A stretch of 64,000 nt of DNA, taken from NCBI GenBank assembly GCA_964522015.1, contig CAZFST010000005.1:79270-143269 (forward strand), written 5' to 3'. A model generated the notes under the pieces. That model saw only the letters and a list, made by a program, of their open reading frames with translations, was not told the origin of the DNA and ran no database searches. A program made the position numbers and the translations under genes. Within the stretch, counting starts at the first letter, position 1; each line of letters starts with the position of its first letter. This DNA is from QQWI01 sp964522015. Lineage in GTDB: Bacteria > Bacillota > Clostridia > Peptostreptococcales > Acidaminobacteraceae. Below are positions 8,907 through 18,065 of this stretch, one piece after another.

Positions 8907-9515
8907 CTAATCTCTGTTACTGGTCAAGGCGAGTTTGATGGCTTTTTCAACTGTTAAGTTTTCTAGATCCACCCCTTTAAGCATCAAGGCAATCTCATCC
9001 CGTTTAAAGCCAAGGCTGGACAGAGCCAAATACACATCTTCTTGTAAATCCGAATGACCCTGACCTTGCACCATGAACGACAAATCAGCGGTACCAATAT
9101 CCTTGCCACCATAAGCCTTTTTCAGTTTATCCCGTAGCTCCACAATCAGCCGCTGGGCTGTTTTTTTACCAAGTCCTGGCAGTGTGGTCAGCTGTTTTTC
9201 GTCACCTGTTATGAGCCACTCTAAAATCCGGGCATAAGGGGCCTTTGAAAGCATGCTCATGGCCACCCGTTTGCCAATGCCGCTGACGCTGATCAGTTGC
9301 TCAAAGACCAACCGCTCATTATCGTCAAAGAAGCCACAAAGGGCGTGTTCATCTTCTTTAATCAGCTGTTTTGTGTAGAGTTTTACTCGTTCTCCCAGTT
9401 TGATAGCCGACTGGGTGTAAGAGGTGACATCTAATAAATAGCCTACCCCGTGAACATCCAGCACCACTTGATCAAGCATCATCTCCACAACTTCTCCATA
9501 TAAATAACGGTACAT
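8907..9515 (-). CDS. ruvA: Holliday junction binding protein RuvA
   Basis: RuvA, 202 residues, the tetrameric DNA-binding partner of RuvB. The N-terminal OB-fold starts MYRYLYGEVVEMMLDQVVLDVHGVGYLL; two helix-hairpin-helix motifs follow (LISVSGIGKRVAMSML and LTTLPGLGKKTAQRLIVELRDK at about 77-132); the C-terminal domain III (about 150-202), which contacts RuvB, is present. It is directly upstream of ruvB. No RuvC is seen, which is normal for Firmicutes, where other resolvases act. Confidence 0.97.
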   Translation of the reverse strand: MYRYLYGEVVEMMLDQVVLDVHGVGYLLDVTSYTQSAIKLGERVKLYTKQLIKEDEHALCGFFDDNERLVFEQLISVSGIGKRVAMSMLSKAPYARILEWLITGDEKQLTTLPGLGKKTAQRLIVELRDKLKKAYGGKDIGTADLSFMVQGQGHSDLQEDVYLALSSLGFKRDEIALMLKGVDLENLTVEKAIKLALTSNRD

Positions 9516-9526
9516 AGGGCCTCCAC

Positions 9527-9874
9527 TTACTTGTTAATCGGCACATTCCGATAATGTGTGATTTCTTCACCGTCAATTCCGACAACATCTAATCTGTAGT
9601 TGTCTGGCAGATGACAAACATGGCTCTTGATATAATGCCATGCGGTTCTTTTGATCTTAGCTATCTTCTGGGGCGTTACAAAGGTATATGCCCTACCGTG
9701 TGTATCTGAAGTTCTATATTTCACTTCTATAAAAACTAAGGTCTCACCCTCAATGGTTATCAAATCAATTTCACCGTATTTGGTGTTGTAATTTTGTTCT
9801 AAAATCCGAAATCCCTGAGCTTCCAAATAGGCTCTTGCCCGGTCTTCGTAAATTTGTCCAATCTTTCGACTCAT
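9527..9874 (-). CDS. yraN: YraN-family (UPF0102) nuclease-like protein
   Basis: A 115-residue protein of the YraN/UPF0102 family, which has a Holliday-junction-resolvase-like/endonuclease fold. Core residues of the fold are present: GE-DL-ITIEGETLVFIEVKYR, i.e. GEIDLI and FIEVKYR with Asp, Glu and Lys in the nuclease pattern at about residues 34-56. Activity has not been generally shown. The gene overlaps the upstream FlhB-tail gene by 4 bases and lies just before ruvA, a common Firmicute arrangement with rnhB. Confidence 0.92.
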   Translation of the reverse strand: MSRKIGQIYEDRARAYLEAQGFRILEQNYNTKYGEIDLITIEGETLVFIEVKYRTSDTHGRAYTFVTPQKIAKIKRTAWHYIKSHVCHLPDNYRLDVVGIDGEEITHYRNVPINK

Positions 9875-10137
9875 AATTTGTACCCTTTATCCATTTTAGC
9901 AATAAAGACCAAAACTTCTGCAACCACGTTATAGAGTTCTTCAGGTATGGTCTCCCCTAATGAGAGATTTTGAAGTTGTCTTGCCAGGCGCTCATCCTTA
10001 TAAATCGGTCTTTCGTTTTCTTGGGCCAGTGCCACAATACGGTCTGCCACTAACCCTCTGCCCTTAGCAAGCAGAGTCGGTGCAGCATCTCTATTTTTTT
10101 GATACCCCAGTGCTGCTGCAAACCGTTCCTTAGCCAT
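9871..10137 (-). CDS. FlhB C-terminal-like (EscU/YscU/HrcU family) small protein
   Basis: An 88-residue protein equivalent only to the cytoplasmic tail of FlhB, the export-gate switch protein of flagellar type III secretion. Sequence features: AAALGYQKNRDAAPTLLAKGRGLVADRIVALA and PIYKDERLARQLQNLSLGETIPEELYNVVAEVLVFI, which align with the part of FlhB after its autocleavage site; the NPTH cleavage motif itself is not present. Bacillus YlqH is of this kind. The start at 10137 (MAKERF) is chosen because AAGAGGTGAT precedes it at 3-4 bases; an upstream in-frame start lacks this. It is coupled with the FliK-like gene upstream, as YlqG-YlqH are in Bacillus. Confidence 0.88.
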   Translation of the reverse strand: MAKERFAAALGYQKNRDAAPTLLAKGRGLVADRIVALAQENERPIYKDERLARQLQNLSLGETIPEELYNVVAEVLVFIAKMDKGYKL

Positions 10138-10189
10138 GTGATCACCTCTTGTGAATAGATACGTCAAGCATACAGATCAAATAAACAGA

Positions 10190-12157
10190 TTAAATAAACG
10201 TATCAAATAATTGTGTCAGCTTCACATCCAAACGGGACATGGCTGCTAGATTTGGTGTTTCCTCATCTGATTTAAAACTCAGCTGGATTTCTTTTGACAC
10301 AAGCGGCTTAACGGCTTCCAGTAACTCAGTAGCAGCACTTTCAAGATATTTTTCAATCTTTTCGTTTTCTGTCATCACCACAATACTGAGGGTTTCTTTT
10401 TTAGCCGTGATTTTAACCCGAATCTGATCCAGGTGATTGGTTTTTAGAGCAATATAAATCATGCTATTATCAGGGTCTAGGGCTTCTTTTTTATGCCCCT
10501 GATGCTTCACGTAAATTTCAATATCTTGAACCCGTTCTTTTAGGCCCATTGGCAAAAATACCATGGACCAATTCTGACTGTCTTGTAAAACTTGGGTGGT
10601 CCGCTGGGTGGCTTCAAACTGAGCTGCCTTCTCACCGGTTTCGCTGGTAATCATTAGATTTTGCAGGGATTTTGATAGGGCTTCTATGGCTTCGGTTTGG
10701 GATTTTAAAGCATCCCCATCTAACCCAAGATGCAACTGGTCCCATTGCAGCATGTGCTGTTTCAAATCGGCTACCTGCTTCTCTAATCCTTGCAAGATTG
10801 GATTATCTAGCCCATTGCCTTCAAATAGCTGAAAGAGCCCTTCACTTAAACCCATGGCCCCTTTTAAGAACTGATGGGTGATTAAAATATCCAAGGTTTG
10901 AAGGGGCATCTTTTGTTCCGTCATAAACGCCAAAGTCCCTACCATGGCCTCTTTTTGAGAAACCATTTCCGATAGGGCTTGAGTAAGACCTTCAAAAAAT
11001 GTTTTTGTGGTGATTTGACTTTGAGTCCCTAAAGGTTTGAGGGTCTCCTCTGGGGTGAGCAGGTTTTCGGTCATCAGGGGAGTGGCAGAGCTAGCCCCTT
11101 GGTTGGCCTGGGCAATTTGCTGTAAAGCATTTTGAATTTGCTGGGCCTTGGTAAGGGGTTGTTGCAGTGTTTGATCTGGTCCGTCTAAAACCCCTGGCAC
11201 CTGGCCGAGAGTTGCTGGCACCACCTCTAAACTCGCTGGTGCCCCTTCCACACCTAAGGTGCCAACCGGGGCTGTACCTGTTGGAGCAAGGGTTTTAGGA
11301 CTTACCCCTTCAGTGAGTGGCCCTTGGGAAATCGTCAGCTGACTGAGGGACTCAAAAAATCCTTTAGGGTCCTGTCGCCAGTCCACTTGAGTACCTAAAT
11401 TGGCACCACCTTGATGACCAACTTGGGTACTTGTTTGGGTACTTGTTTGGGTACTTGTTTGGGTACTTGTTTGGGTACTTGCTTGGGTACTTGTTTGGGT
11501 ACTTGTTTGGGTTCCTGCTTGGGCACTCGCTAGGGTACCTACTTGTGCACTCCCTTGAGAGGGTTGCCCTTCTTGAGGAGCACCAGAAGTAACAGCCCCC
11601 AGCATGCTAGCCCCTTCTGTCAGAAAGTGCATCGCATTTTTTAATGTCTGAAAAACTTCACGGGTAATGGGCAACCCGAATTCCCGCTGGGCCTTTAAAA
11701 TACTCATATTTTGCTCAGTGGCTTGCAGGCCCATTTCTTTTAACTGGGTTTGTAGAATCCCATCAAAAGGTTTGAGGGTCACCTGGGACCCTTGAGCAGG
11801 CACACCTTGGGCAGCACTGCCTTGTACAGGCTTTTGCAGATCCCCTTCGGAAACAACCCTAAGGGTTAACTGCTGCTCCTGTGCTTGAACCACTTCTAAT
11901 TTAATACTTTGTCCAACTTGAGCCCCAGGGAGGGCGTCCCCAGGTAATTTCAAGGTTTGACCGTTTATGGACACTTGTACCCCTTGTTGGTTGCGACCCA
12001 CCACTTGTGCAGAAACAATATCCCCCGCTTTGACGTCAAGGGCTTTAACATCAACCCCCTTGCCATCAGCAAGAGACTTGACCTGCATCTCATGCCTCAT
12101 CTGATTTAAGTCTCCAACCCCAATTGCAGGTATACCCATGACCTCACCCCATCTCAC
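10190..12157 (-). CDS. FliK-like (YlqG-type) protein with TSTQ repeats
   Basis: A 655-residue, low-complexity protein whose C-terminal part (about 530-640) resembles the hook-length-control domain of FliK: MVFLPMGLKERVQDIEIYVKHQ, DNSMIYIALKTNHLDQIRVKITAKKETLSIVVM. The N-terminal 100 residues are a small beta domain (VKAGDIVSAQVVGRNQQGVQVSINGQTLKLPG). Residues about 210-250 are tandem TSTQ repeats from a 12-bp DNA repeat. It pairs with the FlhB-tail gene, so a type III-like length or substrate-switch role is tempting, but no flagellar genes are in this window. The GTG at 12157 overlaps the rnhB stop; an ATG at 12139 after GGGGTGAGG is an equally likely start. Confidence 0.72.
   Translation of the reverse strand: MRWGEVMGIPAIGVGDLNQMRHEMQVKSLADGKGVDVKALDVKAGDIVSAQVVGRNQQGVQVSINGQTLKLPGDALPGAQVGQSIKLEVVQAQEQQLTLRVVSEGDLQKPVQGSAAQGVPAQGSQVTLKPFDGILQTQLKEMGLQATEQNMSILKAQREFGLPITREVFQTLKNAMHFLTEGASMLGAVTSGAPQEGQPSQGSAQVGTLASAQAGTQTSTQTSTQASTQTSTQTSTQTSTQTSTQVGHQGGANLGTQVDWRQDPKGFFESLSQLTISQGPLTEGVSPKTLAPTGTAPVGTLGVEGAPASLEVVPATLGQVPGVLDGPDQTLQQPLTKAQQIQNALQQIAQANQGASSATPLMTENLLTPEETLKPLGTQSQITTKTFFEGLTQALSEMVSQKEAMVGTLAFMTEQKMPLQTLDILITHQFLKGAMGLSEGLFQLFEGNGLDNPILQGLEKQVADLKQHMLQWDQLHLGLDGDALKSQTEAIEALSKSLQNLMITSETGEKAAQFEATQRTTQVLQDSQNWSMVFLPMGLKERVQDIEIYVKHQGHKKEALDPDNSMIYIALKTNHLDQIRVKITAKKETLSIVVMTENEKIEKYLESAATELLEAVKPLVSKEIQLSFKSDEETPNLAAMSRLDVKLTQLFDTFI
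11423..11518. repeat. 12-bp tandem repeat inside the FliK-like gene
   Basis: About eight head-to-tail copies of TTGGGTACTTGT (plus-strand reading), with degenerate copies continuing to about 11540. Being a multiple of three, it codes for repeated Thr-Ser-Thr-Gln on the minus strand without shifting the frame, so copy number can vary without breaking the gene. Confidence 0.95.
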
Positions 12158-12918
12158 CTCAAATTCTTGATAAACGTCTTTCTGTGAATCGGCGTGGGTC
12201 CTAAAGCTCGCAAACCATCATAATGCATGGGGGTTCCATAGCCCTTATGCTGCTCAAAACCGTATCCAGGATATAATTTAGCCGCCTCTAACATCATCCG
12301 ATCTCGTGTAACTTTTGCCAGAACCGACGCCCCTGCCACAGAAAGGCTCTTTTGATCACCTTTTACAATGGCATGGACTGGAATTTCTCCCACCACCAAC
12401 TTCACATGATCTGTTATCAAACCGTCGTAAGTCCCCTCAATGGCTGCAAGGGCCTGATACATGGCCTCTTTAGTGGCATTGAGAATATTGATCTCGTCTA
12501 TGCGCTCAGGGGAGACAATCCCAATGCCAAATGCAATGGCCTCCCTTTGAATCACTTCAAAAAGTCGTTCCCGATCAGCCTCTGACAATTTTTTAGAGTC
12601 GTCCAAGCCCATAAGCCCTGGAGAAGGTTTTAAAATACAGGCCGCTGCCACCACAGGACCGGCCAATGGCCCTCTTCCCGCCTCGTCAACACCTGCCGCA
12701 AGCCCCACTGGGACATGGTCAAGATCAAATGACGCAAGACCAGCCAAATGATCAACCCGCTTTAGGTGTTTAAGATGCTGATTTTTATATTTTGTGAGAC
12801 CTTTGACGACCATGGGGGTGTCAATCTCTTGATACTTTTGAAAGACTTGATCCCACTGGTCAATAAGGGTGGTTTCTAACTCGGCAAGGATTTGATTGAG
12901 GGTATCACGAGGTTTCAT
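12154..12918 (-). CDS. rnhB: Ribonuclease HII
   Basis: RNase HII, 254 residues, removes single ribonucleotides and RNA of RNA-DNA hybrids. An N-terminal extension (1-70) typical of Firmicutes precedes the catalytic domain, which begins AAGVDEAGRGPLAGPVVAAACIL (about 75-97) with the DE of the active site; further catalytic acids lie in LDDSKKLS, IDEINILNATKEAMYQAL and the VKGDQKSLSVAGASVLAKVTRDRMM block. It overlaps the upstream TPR gene by 14 bases and the downstream FliK-like gene by 4, so all are translated in one operon. Confidence 0.97.
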   Translation of the reverse strand: MKPRDTLNQILAELETTLIDQWDQVFQKYQEIDTPMVVKGLTKYKNQHLKHLKRVDHLAGLASFDLDHVPVGLAAGVDEAGRGPLAGPVVAAACILKPSPGLMGLDDSKKLSEADRERLFEVIQREAIAFGIGIVSPERIDEINILNATKEAMYQALAAIEGTYDGLITDHVKLVVGEIPVHAIVKGDQKSLSVAGASVLAKVTRDRMMLEAAKLYPGYGFEQHKGYGTPMHYDGLRALGPTPIHRKTFIKNLR

Positions 12919-14011
12919 TGGCTGGCCCTAACTTATCTAAGTATGACTTGGTTTTTTGAACGATTTCATCATCTGGTGCAATAAGAATGGCTTCTGCAAT
13001 AAATTTTCGGGCTAAATCCAATTTACGGGCTTCGATATAGAGAATGGCTAAATTGCATAGAATCTCGTAGTTTAAAGGTTTTAGTCTAAGGCCTTCCATA
13101 AAGAATTCCTTTGACCCTTGAAAGTCGTCTAGCATCATGGCCACAATGCCCAGTTCGTTTAGAATGCGGTCATCTGTTTGGTTGAGGTTACGGGCTTTTG
13201 ACAGGTGCAACATAGATTCTTCCAGTTGGTTTAATCCCCGATACCCAAGACCGATAAAAAACTGGATTCGCCAATCGTCCTGAGCGTCTTCGCTGATGGA
13301 GAATAGTGCCTCAAGGCCTTCTAAAAAGCGGTCGTGTAAAATCAAATCATAACCCAATTCGTAGCGGGCTTTATCTTCTAGGACACCGAGTTTTGGTAAT
13401 AAATCCTGGGCGTAGATTTCTGGCAAATCATCAGCGATGGCCATCTTGGCAAGGCGCAGGGCCTCTTGATGCCGTTCTTGGTGGTGGGCCACAAATGCAA
13501 GGTAATAGAGGATAACCGATTTTTTTTCTATGCTGAGGGCTTTTTCAAAGTTAACCTTTGAAAGTTTTAAGGCCTCCTTTAAGTCACTTTGCTCAAGGTA
13601 AAAAGCATAATGGGCTTTACCTAAATTAAAGTAGCCATCGATATGCTCTTCAAATCTTAGAGCTGCACGGAAAAACGAAATCGCCTCAAGCCACTGGCGG
13701 TTTTCGCTGGCCTTGATACCAAGGTGCATACAATAATCAAAGGGCTTTGCCACCATCCCCTCAACCAGGGACTGATAGACCGGATTATGAACAAATTCCG
13801 GATCCAAGCCAAGCACCAGGCACACATCTCTGAGTATCCGCTTAAAATCAAAGCCTTCTTGATTTTCTCTTACCACATCTTTTAAGACATCTTGATCCAC
13901 AGGCAAATCCAATCCCTTTGGAATGGTGATTTCCCCAAAATGCAGGTCTTTATTAAGCTCTATAAAATAGAGTTGTTCTTTTTTTTGGTCGTACAGTTCC
14001 TTAAGAGTCAT
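12905..14011 (-). CDS. Tetratricopeptide-repeat protein
   Basis: A 368-residue soluble protein made mainly of TPR-type helical repeats, for example HIDGYFNLGKAHYAFYLEQSDLKEALKLSKVNFEKAL, LYYLAFVAHHQERHQEALRLAKMAI, FFIGLGYRGLNQLEESMLHLSKARNL and LNELGIVAMMLDDFQGSKEFFMEGLRL. No catalytic motif is seen; such proteins scaffold other proteins and the partner is unknown here. The start MTLKEL at 14011 is preferred to a TTG at 14026 because AGGTGCGAG precedes it. It lies between the acetyltransferase and rnhB with small overlaps, inside the housekeeping operon. Confidence 0.8.
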   Translation of the reverse strand: MTLKELYDQKKEQLYFIELNKDLHFGEITIPKGLDLPVDQDVLKDVVRENQEGFDFKRILRDVCLVLGLDPEFVHNPVYQSLVEGMVAKPFDYCMHLGIKASENRQWLEAISFFRAALRFEEHIDGYFNLGKAHYAFYLEQSDLKEALKLSKVNFEKALSIEKKSVILYYLAFVAHHQERHQEALRLAKMAIADDLPEIYAQDLLPKLGVLEDKARYELGYDLILHDRFLEGLEALFSISEDAQDDWRIQFFIGLGYRGLNQLEESMLHLSKARNLNQTDDRILNELGIVAMMLDDFQGSKEFFMEGLRLKPLNYEILCNLAILYIEARKLDLARKFIAEAILIAPDDEIVQKTKSYLDKLGPANETS

Positions 14012-14018
14012 CTCGCAC

Positions 14019-14507
14019 CTATTCAAATTCCTTATAAAAGATTAAGTCATCCACATACTTGCCACTAAGTTCGTCAAAGTGATGTTTCCTGACTGAGCCA
14101 CTAAATACAAAACCACAACTTAAAACCGTCTGAATCGCCTGGGTATTATTGCTAAAAACAAAAGCTCTCACCAGGGACACATCCATTGATTGCAGTTCTT
14201 TTGCACAAAATTCCGTGAGCTGGGCTGCAAACTTTTGCCCACCAAAACTCTCATCTACTGCCAAGGCAATGGTGGCTGCATGGGCTTTATTATCAAGCCC
14301 TCTTTTAGCTCTAATAACCGCTAAAATCAAATCCCCATCTGCTGCAACGTACACAAATGTGTCTTCCCGCTCTAACCAAGCTTCGATTTGCTCTTCATCT
14401 GCCACATCTGAAAAAGGCACTGCCACCATCTCGACACTCAGCTTACTAAAAAGGCTGAGCACCTTAGGAATATCTCTGATTTCTAAAGGTCTTAAAATGA
14501 CTGACAT
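14019..14507 (-). CDS. GNAT-family N-acetyltransferase
   Basis: A 162-residue protein with the GNAT fold: an N-terminal strand-helix (ILRPLEIRDIPKVLSLFSKL), the central strands (FVYVAADGDLILAVIRAKRG), the acetyl-CoA-binding region (IALAVDESFGGQKFAAQLTEFCAKEL, around residues 82-107, a loose version of the usual Q/RxxGxG/A) and the C-terminal NNTQAIQTVLSCGFVFSGSV motif. The substrate cannot be told from sequence. Located 10 bases downstream of nadK and just upstream of the TPR gene. Confidence 0.82.
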   Translation of the reverse strand: MSVILRPLEIRDIPKVLSLFSKLSVEMVAVPFSDVADEEQIEAWLEREDTFVYVAADGDLILAVIRAKRGLDNKAHAATIALAVDESFGGQKFAAQLTEFCAKELQSMDVSLVRAFVFSNNTQAIQTVLSCGFVFSGSVRKHHFDELSGKYVDDLIFYKEFE

Positions 14508-14517
14508 AGGATCCTCC

Positions 14518-15339
14518 TTACATCTCCATTGAGCGACTGATATTTTTATCGATTATTTTGTTTTTATAAAACTCAAAATAATCAAAACTGCCAACACGTA
14601 AAATCTTAACTGAATCCTCTGCCACATTGACATCTAGCTCTGCAATGTAGTCGTTTGACACTTTTATCCCATCACAAGCCACAATAACCGCCCGGCTACG
14701 GGCCTTGATCACTTGAAGATTGAGATGTGTATCCAGAGGCACCACCATGGAATGTTTAAGTGGTCTATTAATCGAGTTATCATTGGGATTCAAAGGGGTA
14801 ATTTGGAACACCGGTAGCTCAGAGTGGGTGGCAACGCCCCCTGCCCAAATGGCATAGCCCGTTGCACCGATTGGGGTGGAAATGATAAAACCATCTCCCG
14901 TAAAGTAGTTGAAAGGCTTCTGGTTGAGAAAAAGCTTAGCTTCCATCAACCTTGGGTCCACGTGCTTAATGAGAATCTCGTTAAAGGCAAAATTCTCAAC
15001 CACTGCCCCGGTGACGGTTGTACATTTCACCCTAAGAAGGGGGTATTTTTGAATGGTGAACTGCTTCTTATTAAGGGCTTCAATGAGTTCGTCAATTTGA
15101 TCAGGCCCAACCGTGGGTAAAAAACCCAAGCTCCCTGTGTTGATGCCAATAAAGGGCACATTTTTTTGTCGGTGGCTTCTGACAGCGCTGAGCATGGTGC
15201 CATCACCACCAATGACGATAATCAGTTCTGGCCTTTGATCCACCAAATGGTAATGATTTAGTTTTAAAAGGCGTATCAAATTCTTTTTGGCCTTCAAGCT
15301 CTCTGGTTTGTAGTTGTGGTGTATCATAACCCTTTTCAT
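14518..15339 (-). CDS. nadK: NAD kinase
   Basis: A 273-residue NAD(+)/NADH kinase that makes NADP by phosphorylating NAD. The diagnostic IVIGGDGTMLSAV motif (GGDG, about residues 42-54) is clear, followed by FIGINTGSLGFLPT, the NEILIKHVDPRLMEAKLFLN region and TGDGFIISTPIGATGYAIWAGG. It is the first of a tight gene run (nadK, acetyltransferase, TPR protein, rnhB and on). Length is normal for Firmicute enzymes. Confidence 0.95.
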   Translation of the reverse strand: MKRVMIHHNYKPESLKAKKNLIRLLKLNHYHLVDQRPELIIVIGGDGTMLSAVRSHRQKNVPFIGINTGSLGFLPTVGPDQIDELIEALNKKQFTIQKYPLLRVKCTTVTGAVVENFAFNEILIKHVDPRLMEAKLFLNQKPFNYFTGDGFIISTPIGATGYAIWAGGVATHSELPVFQITPLNPNDNSINRPLKHSMVVPLDTHLNLQVIKARSRAVIVACDGIKVSNDYIAELDVNVAEDSVKILRVGSFDYFEFYKNKIIDKNISRSMEM

Positions 15340-15354
15340 TGGTTTTTCACTCCG

Positions 15355-16104
15355 TTACGGTTTAATTTGCATCAAGCGTTTTTGGCGGGTTGTGCTGTCC
15401 AAGCGGGTGAATAATAAACCTCTATAGAGCATGGTATATCCCAGTGTTAATTGTAGAACCAAAATGGCAACAACTATAGTCAGAGCAGTGGCAACTGCAA
15501 AAGGCAATGCGCCAAACACCATTGGCAGCCCCTTAAATATACCGAACCAGATCCCTATGTTTGCGCCAATGAGTAGGCTATTAGGGACAAACCAATCAAT
15601 CCAATTACCTTTTAGAAAATCGATGCCATAACGAATGCTGTCAATTTCGCTGTAGTCCTTTTTATAGATGGTTTCAGGCAGTGCATTAAAGATGATAAAG
15701 CAACCACCATAAATGACAATGCCCAACAGCCCCCCCATCAAGGGCCCCAATAGGGGAAAAACAAATAAATTCACGCCGTAATTCGCAACCCAAAACACAA
15801 ATAGCAATCCGAAAATTTTACGCATATAGGCACCAAAGCCATCTTTCACATCTTGCCAATTGGTACTGTAACCAGCTGTTGCCCTGTTGATCAGATAAAA
15901 GTAGTTTGAGAAAACCAGCGCATAAGCTAAAAATTCGATCATACCGCCAAACAGAGGCAATCTAGCAGCTAAAAATAGCATGGCCCAAAGTAGCGGTCCA
16001 TAGATTAAGCCAACATACATCAACAGGTGATGTTCCCCAATTAATTTATTGGCTTTTTTAAGGGTGAACAGATTGGTATGCAGTATATCCGTTAGTATCT
16101 TCAT
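15355..16104 (-). CDS. Multi-pass membrane protein of unknown function
   Basis: A 249-residue protein with about six hydrophobic segments (roughly 28-48, 54-74, 96-116, 118-140, 175-196 and 200-228). A short N-terminal amphipathic stretch and a basic tail (STTRQKRLMQIKP) suggest the ends are in the cytoplasm. The layout resembles DUF975-like or YesL-like membrane proteins, but I do not recognise a specific family. It begins 1 base after the radical SAM gene and ends 15 bases before nadK. Confidence 0.7.
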   Translation of the reverse strand: MKILTDILHTNLFTLKKANKLIGEHHLLMYVGLIYGPLLWAMLFLAARLPLFGGMIEFLAYALVFSNYFYLINRATAGYSTNWQDVKDGFGAYMRKIFGLLFVFWVANYGVNLFVFPLLGPLMGGLLGIVIYGGCFIIFNALPETIYKKDYSEIDSIRYGIDFLKGNWIDWFVPNSLLIGANIGIWFGIFKGLPMVFGALPFAVATALTIVVAILVLQLTLGYTMLYRGLLFTRLDSTTRQKRLMQIKP

Positions 16105-16105
16105 C

Positions 16106-17893
16106 TTAAACTCCTTGCACTGGGGCGAATAGTGGGTGAATGTCTGGATCTACCACTGTATAATTGGGTTTTCCTTTAATTTTGATCAGCAATAGAGCTT
16201 TATTTGAAGGGGTGCCAACGTCACTCATTGAGGGGATAGCAGCGTCACATACTGATGGCAGAACCATCTTCAGAATCGACTTGTCAATACGAATGGCTAT
16301 CAATTGCTTAATCACTTGCTTCACAGGCAAATTTTGATCTTCTTCACAAAGCCACTGAGGGTTTTCCTTTAAAAACACATGCCATATATGGCTAATGGGT
16401 TCTTTATACCCTTGCACCATACTCGGAAAACTCACATCCAAATACCAAGAATCAAAAGCAATCAAGTCGTAAAGTGTCTTTGATAAATCTTGATTTGGTT
16501 GGGTTTTACACAATCTAAGGGCTGTAGCAATCACTTGTTCCACCACTTGATCAAAGCTCACTTGGTACCCTTGTATTAGTCGCTGGTTGATCCACTGACC
16601 CACGGTCTCGTAAAATAGAAATGGTGATGGTAAAAGGCTGTGAATAACCTTAAGGGTGTATGTTAACCGCTCCGCATTATGGACCCGTTCCATCCCTTCT
16701 TCAACCCCCATGAGTCTGACCTTTTCTTGATAAGTCAGCCACTGATTGTATAAGAATTCGTAGGGGGCATGCTTTGATGCACCGTAACCATAATCAGGGG
16801 CTTCTTTTGAAAGCGGCGCCCCATGTAATAGCTTCAACATACCTAATTGCAGGTGGTCCGGCGAGAGTTTCAAAACATCATTGACACTTTTTTCAAAGGA
16901 GTCAAAGTCTTCAAATGGTAGACCTGCAATCAAATCTAAATGGGTGTGACAATTATCCAGTTGGCAGAGTTTTGCCACAGCACCTAATGTTTCTATCGGC
17001 ATATGACGGCGAATTGCTTGAAGGGTTTTAGGGTTAGTGGACTGGATGCCCAGTTCAAACTGTACGAGATTCTTTCTAAGTGATGCAATGGTCTCAATTA
17101 AACTTTCTGTCAAACCATTGGGACTCAGTTCAAAATGAAAAGTCGTGGTTCCCCTATCCAGTTTCGCAACCAGTTGTAAGATTTCAATGGCTCTTTGAAC
17201 CGGTGCGTTAAAGGTACGATCGATAAATTTGACCACCGATACACCAGATTCAATCAACTGCTCCAATTCTTTTTCAACGATATCAAGTGACTTAAAACGC
17301 AACTTTGACCCTAACGATGACATGCAATAACTACACTGATATGGGCATCCCCGGGAGCTTTCGTAATAGGCAATCTTTAATGTACTGAGTTCTAATTGGT
17401 TATAACCAATACCTAAGTCGTCCATCGCAACAGGTGGGAAAGTTGTGATTTGTCCTTTTAATGACTGAAAGAAAGAGCTTACGGTGTTATTAACAGAGGT
17501 ATGTGCCTCAATTAAGGCTTCTATAAACCCCTCTCCTTCGTGGGCAATAATGCCATCGATAAAAGGTCGTTGCTCAAGCCAAGCAGGTGAATGAAAGCTC
17601 ACCTCTGGACCACCTAAAAAAATCATCCCTTTAGGGTAGATACATTTTAGATCCCTTGAAAACTTCTCAATCATCTCTATATTCCAAATATAACAGGAGA
17701 ACAAGTAAATTGGCTGATCTTCTGAGGGTTCCTGCCCCTCTAGTAAATAGCTCAGTGCCACTTGATAGGGTTGATTGATGGTCAGATGCTTATGTGCATA
17801 ATTTATGTCATTGTTTTTTAATCGGCTACCAAAATAGCCCATAGCCAAATTGGTATGCACATACTTTGCATTGATTTCTATCAGATATAACAT
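16106..17893 (-). CDS. B12-binding radical SAM protein (DUF4080 type)
   Basis: A 595-residue enzyme with an N-terminal cobalamin-binding-like domain (about 1-150; LFSCYIWNIEMIEKF and IFLGGPEVSFH) followed by a radical SAM domain with the cluster motif CPYQCSYC (about 183-190). The C-terminal 200 residues match the DUF4080 tail seen in this clostridial group. Relatives are often methyltransferases or ring-forming enzymes; this subgroup's substrate is unknown. ATG start preceded by GAGGTACCA with a GCGAGGT core. It is the most upstream gene of the long minus-strand block, divergent from the small membrane protein at 18066. Confidence 0.85.
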   Translation of the reverse strand: MLYLIEINAKYVHTNLAMGYFGSRLKNNDINYAHKHLTINQPYQVALSYLLEGQEPSEDQPIYLFSCYIWNIEMIEKFSRDLKCIYPKGMIFLGGPEVSFHSPAWLEQRPFIDGIIAHEGEGFIEALIEAHTSVNNTVSSFFQSLKGQITTFPPVAMDDLGIGYNQLELSTLKIAYYESSRGCPYQCSYCMSSLGSKLRFKSLDIVEKELEQLIESGVSVVKFIDRTFNAPVQRAIEILQLVAKLDRGTTTFHFELSPNGLTESLIETIASLRKNLVQFELGIQSTNPKTLQAIRRHMPIETLGAVAKLCQLDNCHTHLDLIAGLPFEDFDSFEKSVNDVLKLSPDHLQLGMLKLLHGAPLSKEAPDYGYGASKHAPYEFLYNQWLTYQEKVRLMGVEEGMERVHNAERLTYTLKVIHSLLPSPFLFYETVGQWINQRLIQGYQVSFDQVVEQVIATALRLCKTQPNQDLSKTLYDLIAFDSWYLDVSFPSMVQGYKEPISHIWHVFLKENPQWLCEEDQNLPVKQVIKQLIAIRIDKSILKMVLPSVCDAAIPSMSDVGTPSNKALLLIKIKGKPNYTVVDPDIHPLFAPVQGV

Positions 17894-17997
17894 TGGTACC
17901 TCGCCATCTTTGTCATATGACTATTGTAACATGTGACGTGTCACTTGACAAACCTAGGGGAACTTTGTAATACTTTATCTTGCAACTGATTTTGTGG

Positions 17998-18003
17998 TAT
18001 ACT
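17998..18003 (+). promoter_or_regulatory. Extended -10 promoter of the 18066 gene
   Basis: TGGTATACT gives an extended -10 (TGn-TATACT) about 60 bases before the ATG at 18066. No good -35 is seen at the right distance, which fits an extended -10 promoter. GGAGG lies 8 bases before the ATG. Confidence 0.55.
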
Positions 18004-18065
18004 AACATAGTCAAACCCATTCAAATTAAACACTAAGAGCAACAAAACAACCATGCGGAGGTAAT

